Source: Coemansia sp. RSA 1200 (lineage: Eukaryota; Kickxellomycota; Kickxellomycetes; Kickxellales; Kickxellaceae). From it: 64,000 bases of DNA. The notes below the pieces were generated by a model. It was not told where the DNA came from. It did not search any database and saw nothing but the letters and a program-made list of their open reading frames with translations. A program made the position numbers and the translations under genes. The DNA lies in NCBI GenBank assembly GCA_027578915.1, contig JANBTT010000055.1, forward strand, positions 46,916 to 110,915. The letters are read 5' to 3'. How positions within the stretch are numbered: the stretch's first letter is position 1; every line of letters begins with the position of its first letter. This document shows, in pieces, positions 17,679-27,460 of this stretch.

Positions 17679-18227
17679 ATGGCGAGCAGTACGCTTCAAA
17701 CAGTAATGTCGGCTAAAATACCACTCTGGCAGGCTGCGCTACTACTCGGTACCACAGCGCTGATCGCAAGACGGCTTATCCGGCGCACCATCACAACCAC
17801 CTCGGTGCTCGAAGCCCCTAACAAGTCCAAAAAAGCCAAAAGGTTCGACCAGGTAGCCGCCCTTCTTTCTCAGGAGGAAATCAAAATGGTTCTTATTATA
17901 CGCATGGATCTGGGAATGACGAAGGGCAAGATAGCCGCACAATGCGCACACGCCGCACTGGGCTGCTACAAGCGGGCAACGAAGCAGGAGCCAGCCATAC
18001 TGAAGGCCTGGGAGCTTTCGGGCCAGCCAAAGGTTACGCTCAAGTGTGTCAGCGAAGAGGAGATGGCCGAGCTGCAGAATAGGGCGAAGGAATTGGGCCT
18101 TGTGGCCCAGTCTATTTGTGATGCCGGGAGAACCCAGATTGCTGCTGGCTCGAGAACCGTCCTCGGTATTGGTCCTGGTCCCAAAAGCGCTATAGATAAG
18201 GTATCCGGTCATCTAAAGCTTTATTAA
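17679..18227 (+). CDS. PTH2: peptidyl-tRNA hydrolase 2 (Pth2), membrane-anchored
   Basis: The 182-residue enzyme releases peptides from prematurely dissociated peptidyl-tRNA. The PTH2 fold occupies about residues 66-182. It has the family's DLGMTKGKIAAQCAHAA motif with the conserved Lys and Gln, a DAGRTQIAAGSRTVLGIGPG segment, and the usual ending shortly after a Lys-Val/Lys-Leu pair. An N-terminal hydrophobic segment (IPLWQAALLLGTTALIARRL, residues 14-33) followed by Arg residues fits the outer-mitochondrial-membrane anchoring known for Pth2/Bit1. The start at 17679 keeps this segment; an ATG 30 bp downstream would also keep it. Length is normal for the family. The gene converges with the next, minus-strand gene. 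Confidence 0.95.
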   Translation: MASSTLQTVMSAKIPLWQAALLLGTTALIARRLIRRTITTTSVLEAPNKSKKAKRFDQVAALLSQEEIKMVLIIRMDLGMTKGKIAAQCAHAALGCYKRATKQEPAILKAWELSGQPKVTLKCVSEEEMAELQNRAKELGLVAQSICDAGRTQIAAGSRTVLGIGPGPKSAIDKVSGHLKLY

Positions 18228-18346
18228 TATGAACCACATCCACCTAATAACGGCGGGTTTCTCATTTACAATTGGAATGATATGCGATATTATAATAATG
18301 GAAGAAATAAACAAATACATTAAAAAATTAAGCTACTTTATCTAGA

Positions 18347-19723
18347 CTAGTATGTGTTTATCTTTGTATCCAAATGCGCCCTGCTGAAGTCGTAAGGGTT
18401 GTCGTAATTGGAGTAGCGAATGTCCTGTTGGCCCATATCGTAATCGTCATCGTTATACATGTTGGCCTGGAGCTGCTCGTTACGCTGACGGGCCTCCTTC
18501 TTCTTCTTGTGGCGTCTCCAGAAGAAGAACACCGCAATGCCAATAACAAGCAGAACAACGCCAACGATAATAAGAATCTTGCCGATAAGGCCGCTGCTCT
18601 TGGAGGAGCTACTCTCAGTGCTCGATGCATCGCTGACTGACTCGCCGGGCTCCTCTTCGGATGAGGTTGGCTCTGCCGGGCTTGAAGCTGGTTCTGGCTC
18701 ACTCGTTGGCTCGACGGATTCAGATTCAGATGATGATGGCTCATCGGATGACTCTGACGGAATCTCCTTTGACTGAATTGCGTACAGATTGCCGCCTACC
18801 AGCGTTCCAGAGACGCTTCCTGTTCCAGTCGGATTCAGCATAGTGTAGTTTGCCTTGTTGTTGTTCACATACGACGCGTCGGATGCAAACAGATATATGG
18901 TTGACTTTGCTGTGACTCCACCCCACTCGAGGTAGTTAGACAGCAGCGTGTAGTAGTTGAAAACCGCTGTGCTTGTGCACAGGCTGTCACCGCCTACCAG
19001 GAATGAATGACTGTACAGCGCTGCAACTGCCAAGTCGTTGCCAAGTGCGCCATACACAGACCCGTATGGCATAACACACGACGACTCCTTGGCGGATTTG
19101 TCAGCTACCGTGTCGGTTGTGCACAGAAAATCCACCTCATTCACCTTGTATAGAGACGAAGCCTTTGCGCATCCTGTTGGCGCATCTCCGGTGACCTGCA
19201 CTGCTTTGGGCAGGTTCCAGTCGCTTGATGTGGAGTTAGACACCAGTGTCCGCTGCACATACAGCTCACTGTCCCATTCTGCCGGGTTAGCTGCAATATA
19301 GTTTTTCCATTCAATACTGCTGTCACTATTATACTTTACAAGTGCCACGTTGTTTGCAAATGTTTCAGGGTTGTATCGGGGATGTGCGTCTACCTCGTCT
19401 ACTGTGTATCTACCTATATTCTTGGTTGTTCCATCTGATATCATTACCTGGTAGACGGTGGTATCGTCTGGTGTGTTGGTGCCATCCTTGTAGTCTAGAC
19501 AATTGGCGGCCACGAAGGCCGCCTTGTTGCTTATAAGCGCAAGCTGGCATGTGGTTACCTCGCCGTTTTTGACCAGCAATGCACCTTTCATTGTTTGTGC
19601 ATTGCTGGTATCAAGACGTTTAATAAACGAATGTTGATGCTGACCTGCAGCAACAGAAGCCGCTAGAATGGCTACCCATCCTAAACGGACAACATTAAAT
19701 CCGCGCATTACCCGTGAAGCCAA
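18347..19723 (-). CDS. membrane-anchored trypsin-like pseudoprotease
   Basis: The 458-residue protein starts with a signal peptide (residues 6-27). A trypsin-fold domain follows (about 30-295). Family landmarks are visible but changed. The stretch corresponding to the TAAHC motif reads VAANC, so His is Asn74. The DIALL-like stretch reads NNVALVKY, so the catalytic Asp position is Asn. The GDSGGP motif is absent, with SSCVMPYGSVYGAL in the corresponding place. A Ser/Glu/Pro-rich stalk (about 320-370), one membrane span (about 378-402, IGKILIIVGVVLLVIGIAVFFF) and a basic, Tyr-rich cytosolic tail follow. It looks like a type I surface protein with a non-catalytic domain. Wall sensing or ligand binding is inference. 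Confidence 0.75.
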   Translation of the reverse strand: MASRVMRGFNVVRLGWVAILAASVAAGQHQHSFIKRLDTSNAQTMKGALLVKNGEVTTCQLALISNKAAFVAANCLDYKDGTNTPDDTTVYQVMISDGTTKNIGRYTVDEVDAHPRYNPETFANNVALVKYNSDSSIEWKNYIAANPAEWDSELYVQRTLVSNSTSSDWNLPKAVQVTGDAPTGCAKASSLYKVNEVDFLCTTDTVADKSAKESSCVMPYGSVYGALGNDLAVAALYSHSFLVGGDSLCTSTAVFNYYTLLSNYLEWGGVTAKSTIYLFASDASYVNNNKANYTMLNPTGTGSVSGTLVGGNLYAIQSKEIPSESSDEPSSSESESVEPTSEPEPASSPAEPTSSEEEPGESVSDASSTESSSSKSSGLIGKILIIVGVVLLVIGIAVFFFWRRHKKKKEARQRNEQLQANMYNDDDYDMGQQDIRYSNYDNPYDFSRAHLDTKINTY

Positions 19724-20349
19724 TATTTCTAAATAACTTACTCTGTAACAAGAATTCCCAATCTTCCAATTGTTAGGTTAATGAAAAGCAAATAAAAAAG
19801 TTAAAGCTGAGAAACAAAAAAATGCAATTGTTTCAATAATATTACCAAGTAAGTGTTGGCTAGAAAAAGAAGAAAAATATGAGAAAAAGAGACAAAACAT
19901 GTTAACTCGGAAGTGGCACATGTACTAGGCTAAAAATGTCCAATTCTTGATGAAAGAAGCACGCTGCTAGTATGGAGAATTCGTATAAAGAGGCGGTTAC
20001 AAAGAAACCAAATGGTTTGTATAATTGCTTGCTTTTAAACACTGGTTCACTCTTTTTCTACCTTCTTTTGAACAAACAAAAGGTAAGTAGTGGCTACATG
20101 AAATAAAGCAATTTATTATAGTCTTTTGCTTTTACAATTTGCCATTTGTATTTATTAAACACATCCAAAGGAAACCACGCTATGCTAGAGTCCTTTTTTG
20201 CATAAAAGGAGATAATGTGTAGAATGAAAAAGTAATGCCAGTCATGTGATCAGATTTCGTCATTCACCTCAAGGTATATAAGCCGAAAACGTAATAGAAA
20301 TGACAAGAGTGGCAGCAGAATGTACAGTACATGTAGATATGCATAAAAC
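19724..20349. other. intergenic promoter DNA
   Basis: AT-rich DNA upstream of the pseudoprotease gene and downstream of the ABC transporter (both minus strand). No coding frame or repeat family member was recognised. Confidence 0.4.
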
Positions 20350-23300
20350 CTAAAAATCGTTGGCTTTGACGAGCTCTGAAAAGTACCTGCCCTGCTTGAT
20401 AAGCTCTTTTGGAGGACCAAACTCGGCAACCCTGCCCTTGTCCATGACAATAATCTTGTCACTGTTCATAATTGTTTCCAGACGATGTGCAATGGTCAGG
20501 ACTGTGCAGTCCTTGAACTTGCTGTGGAACAGTCTTTGCATTTCCTTGTCGGTCTCTAGGTCAACATCTACTGTGGCTTCATCCAGCACAATAATCTTGT
20601 ATTCACGCATCAGCAATCGACAGAGACTGAACAGCTGTTTCTGGCCATCGCTCAAATGGCTGATATGGTCTATATCCTTGTCAAGTCCATATGTTTTATG
20701 TGTGTTAAATGATTCGCTTAGCTCTGGCTTATTAACAAACAGCCAAAGGAATATACGTCTCATCCAACTCGACTCTTTCCATTCTCTGTTCCAAATATCT
20801 ATTTCCCTTTTAATATTTTTATCATAATCATTGTAAACAGCATTCTCGCGCACTTTGGTTCTGTCGCGCTTTGGCTCCACAAACTCATTCATGTTGCACT
20901 TTATCAAGGCGGCCCACATGTCCTCAATTGCATGCTCCATCAACGGATCCAGATTCCTTTTAAACGACCCTTCAAATATGGTTGACTCCTGGAGAATAGT
21001 GCCTAGTCTTGGGCGCAGATTACTTGTGCTTACTGTTGCTATGTCATGTCCATCAATAAGTATAGATCCCTTACAAGTCTTCTTATTAACAAGGCGGAAC
21101 AGTGCACGGGTGAGCGATGTCTTCCCAGCACCGGTGCGACCGACAATGCCAACCTTGTCACCGGGGCTGATAGTAAGGCTGATATTCTTTAGCGCGTATT
21201 CTAGGTCCTCATGATACTTCATGCTAAAGTTGCGGAACTCAATCTTGCCGGATGACGGCCAGCTGTTCGGAGGCTGCTCAACTGCGCTGTCTTTGTCAGA
21301 ATCATTATCATGCTCCATGCTAATAAAATGCCTGAATGTGTTTATGTTGTCATCAAACGAGAACAGACGTCCAGGTAGCTCAATTATGCTGTATGCATTA
21401 TTAATCAGCGTCTGAGCTAAATCGGTGTATGCCACAAGCTCTTGTGAATATATGTTGTGCCGATACAGCTGATTCTGCAAAAGCATGCATATCTGGAGCA
21501 CAGACTCGGTAAACTAGATTACAGTACTCCTAGTTACTTGTGCTAATGACTCCATTGCATTCCCTGTTTGAGCAATCCTGTTTTTGATATCTACTCCTTT
21601 AATGTATAGTCTTGTAAAATAAGGCTCAACATTTAGTAGACGAACAAGCATTGACCCTTCGGAAATAATGTTCTTTACCTTTTTGCGGTGTTCTGAATTA
21701 TCATCCTCTATTCTGTAAATACGACCCTGAGTTTGATGAATGCGGTCATTATGCCGCATGTTATACCACATAAATAGGGGAATTGTTAGCAAAGCTAGGG
21801 GTGCCATTCGTGCAACTCTGTAAAGTGATAGCATAATATTCAAAGATTGTGATAGTTCATTTAAGATGAAATTGGGGATTCCGCTGCTCACCGAATTGAC
21901 ACTGCCGCTAAACGCCGAAGATAACCCTGCGCTTGTGGTACTGTCAAAGAAAGACATTGGTGCGTGGATCAGATTTGCAACGAATATCCGGCTGATCTTT
22001 GTTTTTAGTCTTGTGTTGGCAGCTGTCCTAACAAACGTCTCGATTTCGTCAAGAATTTTGTTTACTACCATCTCTAGCATCTCCATTTGCAGATATCTTA
22101 ACACAGCTGAATTGCTTGTGCTATCCTTGTCCACGTTGACATTTAATGTGTTTAGCTTGTATCCGCCAATAATAAAACCAAACACTGGCCCAACAAATCC
22201 TGAAACTGTTAACACCACCAAGGCTGATATTCCACAAATACTCAATGCGTATCGTATGTTATCCCACTTGTTCCATTTGCGAGCATCTATTGCAGAGTTG
22301 ACATTGAGTTTAAATTCTTCATCAGAATCAGAATCTTCTTCACAAGCAACTTCTTCATCTGATAGTTGAGACACACCTTTAATGCCATCAGTCGAGCACT
22401 GTGACTCCGAATCATCAAAGTCATTGCCCTCTTCAATATTTTCTTTCTTGTGGTTGTTAACTGCAAAAGATTGATATTCCTGGGGTATTTGTTTGGTAAC
22501 CAGTACTTTGCCTTGTTCAAGTCTAAGCACCTGGTGGAAATACGGCAGCAGCTTTTCATCATTGACAGCAATGATGCGGATATTTCCTCCAAGCAATCCA
22601 GAGTCCATGATAACATTTTCCAGAATATGTCGCTTAACGTGGGCATCCACAGCAGATAGTGGGTCATCAAGGACATAAATGTCGGCCCTTGAATAAACAG
22701 TGCGAGCAAGTGCCAGACGAGCACGCTGACCACCAGAGACATTGATTCCGTGCTCGCCAATAAGCGTATTATCGCCATAAGTCCAAGTTTCTATATCTTC
22801 ATTAAGAGCACAGGCTTCAATTACCTGGTTGTAGTGCTCCTTGTCATATTTGCGGCCAAATAGAATATTGTTGCGTATCGTGTCATTAAGAATCCACGGC
22901 TTTTGCTCCATAAACGTAATGGTGCCATACACACCGCCTGTTCCCTTTGTTTTCTCAACCTCACCACAGATGGACAAAAGAAGAGAAGATTTGCTAGTAC
23001 CTGTCCTTCCAGCAACCGCAACAAGCTCACCATTCTTAGCATTAAATGAGACGTTTGAAATTGCAGGTTTACCTTTGACTAGTGAAAAGTCACAGTCTTC
23101 CAAAACAACAGACGGTTGAGCAGCATTCAATGCATTATCTCCATTTTCAGATGCTTCAAGAGAAAAGCGTGGCAAGGTACTAACCACATTTTTCTTCAAT
23201 GCAATTTCCAATTCATGGTTACAAGTAAATACCTGTCTCACTGCACGGGTGATTGAGAGAAATCTGTATATCCCATATAGCAACTTGTCTATCAAAACAC

Positions 23301-24724
23301 CAAGCTGAAACATTTGAGCATTGGAAATAACAATGTTGGAACCATAGCGAGTAGATGTTAATACATACAATGTGGCATATACTGCAAATTGACTAACAGA
23401 TATATTAAAAAAAATTGTATATAGCCCAGATAAACCTGCAAATAAGCTCATACCATGATGCTTTTTCTTTGCCATTTACTCCACTCCAGCGCTGTTGCAG
23501 CTTTGGGTCCGTATACATTCTTTCCCAGCCAAACATCTTGATTGACCGTATATTGCGGTGGATCTCCCCAACATTAACACTATATGAATCATCACTAGCA
23601 TACGTTTTCCATGAATAACTTATATCAAAAAATTTCTCCAACGCATACACAAATAGGTTTTGCTCAATATAAACAACAACTGGTACTAGCACAGCCCATC
23701 CAATAAACTTGTAAATGAGAACAGCAGTAGCAATGAAACTAACCATATCTGGAATAATGGATTGCACCCCACGAATTTTAGTCAGTAGCGTTCTAATTGA
23801 ATGATTATTATTTTTACGCAAGTGTTCGCCTATAAACGTAGGGTTTACTAATGAAAGACGAACCATTTCAGTTTCTAAAGCCATGCTTATACAATTAGAT
23901 TCATTGTGAGCATATTTCTTTATACGACTGAATTGGTTTGTCAAAATGTTTCCAAAGAACACAAGTATAACATAAACGTAGCCCTCGTACCAACTATAAT
24001 CAGATGGCGTATCAACAAAGTGCAATATACGCATATCAAATATAGATAACCCAACAGTGGCAATATTCAGTAAGGATTCAAGAATATGAATAGGAAGCAT
24101 AAAGCGCCAAGTGGATCTAAAAATTGCACGCAAAAGAAAGAAAGATTCGTTGACATTGTACTTGAATCTCTTAAACACAGAGTCTAGTCGAATGTGCTCA
24201 GGAAGCTCATCAAAGTCTTCCAATACAATGTCTCGTTCTTGGTAAAGTGAAACCAAGCGACGCTCATGCGTGTAAAACACAAGACGCATCATGTCATCTA
24301 GAACACCCTTTCCAAAGGAGTCAAGATATGTTACTAGTAGATATCCATGCATTGAAGCATAGAACAGCTGGTGCCAGATGCCACCACCAATATGCCCATT
24401 CAGAGACCTGTACATTCCAAGAAGGTTGGTTAGTTGGAATGGATAGTATCCAGAAGGATGCAAGGTGAGCAGCGGAGACAGCGCAACACACAATGGAAAG
24501 TGAATGCTGGCCCATCCAGAGCACAGGATAATTGAAAGATACAAAAGCATAGCATAGCAGCACTGAGAGAGAGGGCTTAGCAAGTATTGTGTGTTTATTT
24601 TCTTTAAGCTGACACAACGAACAGCAGTCGTAACAGCAGCCAACACCAGTACAGTGTCAATGGCTGGATAAAAGGCAGCGTCCTTTATATCAAGTGCCCG
24701 TGAATAAAGTTCAGATATACCCAT
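20350..24724 (-). pseudogene. ABCC/MRP-type full ABC transporter with a broken reading frame
   Basis: Three consecutive minus-strand frames (24724-23405, 23475-21514, 21513-20350) together give TMD0/TMD1, NBD1, TMD2 and NBD2 in MRP order. Family members export glutathione or organic-anion conjugates at the vacuole or plasma membrane. NBD1 has the signature NVSGGQ and Walker B VLDDP, but its Walker A reads GRTGTSKSS, with Ser for the Gly before Lys (codon 22993-22995). NBD2 has GRTGAGKTS, LSDGQ and VLDEAT. The frame changes between 23405 and 23480 (A8 run at 23407-23414 on the plus strand, or a 44-nt GT-AG intron). A TAG at 21514-21516 interrupts the region of the last membrane span. A solo-LTR-like repeat lies 114 bp upstream of the ATG. 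It is either a decaying gene or one with two very short introns or sequencing errors. Confidence 0.7.
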
Positions 24725-24837
24725 TTGTGGAAGATAGTGCAAAGTAATAGATAAGGTGAATGAAGAGAAAAAACCAAAATGAAGGATTGAGATGGGTAGA
24801 CACACGTTAATATAGGATACATGAAGTCTGAAAGATG

Positions 24838-25110
24838 TGTTTCAATGGTGTTTCAAGTGGAATATAAAAAGTATGTTATTTACTATAAGGAAACCTATGG
24901 AAACTACTATTCAGGACAAGTTGTTGCTTTTATACTAAAGCGCTCATTGTCAGGAATAGCTTATAGCACCCTAACTATCATTATTGAGGAATGATAAGTG
25001 TCAGACACCGATCTTAAGTCATTGCCCATTGTTCCGAATTACATATCATTTGGAGGGCTGATAAGTGTCAAACGCCGATCTCCGGTTCTCACTCATTGCT
25101 CTCAGCAACA
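24838..25110 (+). repeat. 273-bp solo-LTR-like repeat, copy 2, with target duplication
   Basis: Starts TGTTTCAATGG and ends CTCAGCAACA like copy 1 (5744-6014), to which it is closely similar. GATG occurs directly on both sides (24834-24837 and 25111-25114), a 4-bp target-site duplication. It lies between the ABC transporter ATG and the divergent gene at 25308, so it may have changed the promoter of either. Confidence 0.8.
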
Positions 25111-25307
25111 GATGTTTCTATATTTTGTATAAGCAATTTAACTCGTACACGTGATTGACCCTCTTTAATCATTACGAATGTGGATATAGGCAAAAGAAAT
25201 ATAATCCTGAGACTGTACAAAGTCAATATAAAATAAAAACCCCCCACCACATATCGCAAGTCTTATCAATATAATTATCGGCTTTCCACATCAAGAAAAC
25301 AAGCTAA
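25111..25307 (+). promoter_or_regulatory. promoter of the unknown gene at 25308
   Basis: Short AT-rich promoter with a TATA-like CAATATAAAATAAAAA near 25223, about 80 bp before the ATG. A CACGTG core is present in ACACGTGATT near 25147. Its proximity to the LTR-like repeat is noted above. Confidence 0.35.
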
Positions 25308-26033
25308 ATGAGGCCACAAAGACAGCAACCATCGCCTTTTCCGCTTCCCAATGGTAGTGGCAGCAGTAACAACAGCAACACCAGCGATAGACATGGCTTG
25401 GAAACACCGGGTATTGCTGGCAACCAACAACAACAGCTGTACCAGACACCCGACTATAGTCATGGGCGGGAGGACACAGATGCAGAAATGATGAGCGTGG
25501 ACGGCTACAATTATGAGGGCCAGACAAGTGGGCCGAGACTTGGAGGACGGTTCAGCAACGACTATACGCCGCCAAGCCAAGTGGCAGCAGCAGCGGTGGG
25601 GAGGCGACTGAATTTAGGAATGGCTCCGCGCTTTGCAGTGCCGCGAGAGAACATATTAGAGACAGGAGCCGGAGCGAATAGTGGTGGCGGAGAAGGAGGG
25701 GCGCAGGACCAACTGGACGCCGAGTTCTATTCATCGGGTGGCAGTCAGTTGGGCCAGCTGCCCTCGTCGCCCGAAGGACTGCTGGATAGTCCAGGGCATC
25801 TGGAAGGAGGAAGCTTTTCCACGCCTGCCGGGTTTGTTGGGCATGTGCCGCAGGAGAAGGAGGAGGCGCAAGTGGATCAGGATTTTGTACTCAGTCTTAG
25901 ACAGGAGGGCGAATTGGAAGCGCTGACACGCAAGGCTATCAAGGATGGGCGTGGAGCGTGGAAGAGTATGACTATGGACTATTTGCACAAGCAAGTGGAC
26001 AGTCTGGAGCAGGACGGATGGATGTACTTGTGA
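25308..26033 (+). CDS. protein of unknown function, disordered with a conserved-looking C-terminus
   Basis: The 241-residue product is mostly low-complexity: Asn, Gln, Ser and Gly runs in the first 60 residues, then Gly/Ser/Pro-rich linkers. The last 45 residues are different, predicted helical and charged (EGELEALTRKAIKDGRGAWK, then MDYLHKQVDSLEQDGWMYL). A short ordered C-terminus after a long disordered stretch suggests a protein-binding module, possibly a subunit of a larger nuclear complex; that is inference. There is no signal peptide or membrane span. The start is the only ATG before the Gln/Ser-rich region. High GC at third positions supports real coding. Family not recognised. Confidence 0.65.
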   Translation: MRPQRQQPSPFPLPNGSGSSNNSNTSDRHGLETPGIAGNQQQQLYQTPDYSHGREDTDAEMMSVDGYNYEGQTSGPRLGGRFSNDYTPPSQVAAAAVGRRLNLGMAPRFAVPRENILETGAGANSGGGEGGAQDQLDAEFYSSGGSQLGQLPSSPEGLLDSPGHLEGGSFSTPAGFVGHVPQEKEEAQVDQDFVLSLRQEGELEALTRKAIKDGRGAWKSMTMDYLHKQVDSLEQDGWMYL

Positions 26034-26096
26034 AGAAGAGGCGAGGTGAGGAGTCGGTGTATTTTTAGATTTTATTTGTTGGATTAGAAGATGGTG

Positions 26097-26124
26097 CATC
26101 CATCCATCCATTCATTCATTCATT
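26097..26124 (+). repeat. CATC/CATT tetranucleotide microsatellite
   Basis: Three CATC units followed by four CATT units lie in the spacer between two convergent genes (26034-26389). Nothing else is seen in that spacer apart from AT-rich terminator DNA. Confidence 0.7.
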
Positions 26125-26389
26125 ATTTGTTGTCGCAAGCAAAAGACGGAGAGACATGCTGCGTGTCTGCCGAATAGCATTATGATATGGCAGGCTCTGG
26201 AGCTAAAAGATGGTCTTTTTCCGCACAGCCTCCATCCATGTCTGCCATATCCCGGACAAGACTCAGCTCGTAGCATTCGGTTAACTCGTAGCATTCAGCA
26301 TTCTGGCAGCATTTACGCAAGGGAGAAAGCACTAGCATGTTATTACGATTGGAAATGAATAAAAGGCGCTTGAGGGGGAGGACTGGCGT

Positions 26390-27460
26390 CTAGTAGGCGG
26401 TAGGGCGAGGAATGCACTTTGCCGGGGGAGAACCGTCGCCGCCATCAGTAGCAGACGAACCGTCATCGCCGCCAGGAGCAGACGAGCCGTCGGTAGCAGA
26501 CGAGCCGTCGGTAGCAGACGAGCCGTCGTCACCGCCAACGGCCGAGGAGCTGGAGTCGCCGCCGGTCGAGTCGTCGCCGCTGCACTGGATGGTGATAGAG
26601 TCGACGTACATGGAGTAGACGGTGGAAGCGGTCCAGGGGGTCGGGTATCCGGCCCATTCCTGGGTGCCCTGGGCGCCCGAGTTGCCGCCATCCCAGATCG
26701 AGAACGCAACGCGACCACGGGTGTCAGGGAACGAGTACTTGCCAGTAGCCGCGTCGTAGGTGTCGGCGCGGTTGAGTGTGCGGATAGGAGTGCCATCAAC
26801 GGACCACACGATCTTGTCAGCGGTCCACTCGAACGAGTAGTCGTGGAAGGCAGCCGATGTGTCAGTCAGAGTGTACGGCACCATCTGCTGGTAGTTCAGC
26901 ACGTTGCGGTAGTAGTAGTTGGTCTGCACCTCAGAAGGCGACTTTCCAACCCACTCGAAATCGATCTCGTCACCAGTCACGTCGCTGCGGTAGATGAACG
27001 ACGACACCACGCCGGGTGCAATCGATGCAGTCTTGACGCGTGCCGTGGCCTTTCCGTAAAGGAACGTATGCGTGGCAGAAACGGTGGCGCCAAAGCCCTT
27101 GTTCTGCGCCGAATCGTACTTCATCGACAGCACGAGGTTTCCGTCGGCCACCGACGAGTGGTTGGGATCGAACACCGACACGAATGCGTTGGTCTGCGGG
27201 TTGCCGCTGTAGCTGTTGACTGCCACAGCGTCGCTGCTGCTGCTAAAGTCAACAGTCCGCGACTCGCAGGTCTCGGGCTGCCAGCACGATGTCGAGTTGT
27301 ACGACTTGCTGGAGTCGCACAGGCCCCACATGCAGAACATTGCGCTGCTGTCGCAGTAGCCCTCGCGGTAGCAGGGCGACCACTCGTTACATTGGCTTTG
27401 CGCAAGCACCGAAGGCAGCACTGCTGCCGCTGCAGCGAACGCCATTGCCGTGATTCTCAT
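26390..27460 (-). CDS. CRH-type GH16 chitin-glucan transglycosylase
   Basis: The 356-residue secreted enzyme belongs to the Crh family (GH16), which transfers chitin chains onto beta-glucan in the cell wall. It has a signal peptide (residues 1-20). A Cys-rich N-terminal module follows (CNEWSPC, YCDSSAMFC, GLCD). The GH16 catalytic motif is E165-I-D167-F-E169 within DEIDFEWVG. Family segments such as HDYSFEWT and VDGTPIRTL follow it. The C-terminus is a degenerate tandem repeat of SSATDG/GGDDG units ending in a Pro/Cys tail (PPAKCIPRPTAY), without a clear hydrophobic GPI signal. Length is normal for Crh proteins. The CT-rich leader begins directly upstream at 27461. The repeat may vary between strains. 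Confidence 0.93.
   Translation of the reverse strand: MRITAMAFAAAAAVLPSVLAQSQCNEWSPCYREGYCDSSAMFCMWGLCDSSKSYNSTSCWQPETCESRTVDFSSSSDAVAVNSYSGNPQTNAFVSVFDPNHSSVADGNLVLSMKYDSAQNKGFGATVSATHTFLYGKATARVKTASIAPGVVSSFIYRSDVTGDEIDFEWVGKSPSEVQTNYYYRNVLNYQQMVPYTLTDTSAAFHDYSFEWTADKIVWSVDGTPIRTLNRADTYDAATGKYSFPDTRGRVAFSIWDGGNSGAQGTQEWAGYPTPWTASTVYSMYVDSITIQCSGDDSTGGDSSSSAVGGDDGSSATDGSSATDGSSAPGGDDGSSATDGGDGSPPAKCIPRPTAY

Noticed and set aside
21492..21537. 45-nt GT-AG intron removing the TAG in the ABC transporter
   Set aside because: It would delete residues that align with the last transmembrane span of MRP proteins; nonsense mutation seems likelier, though not excluded.
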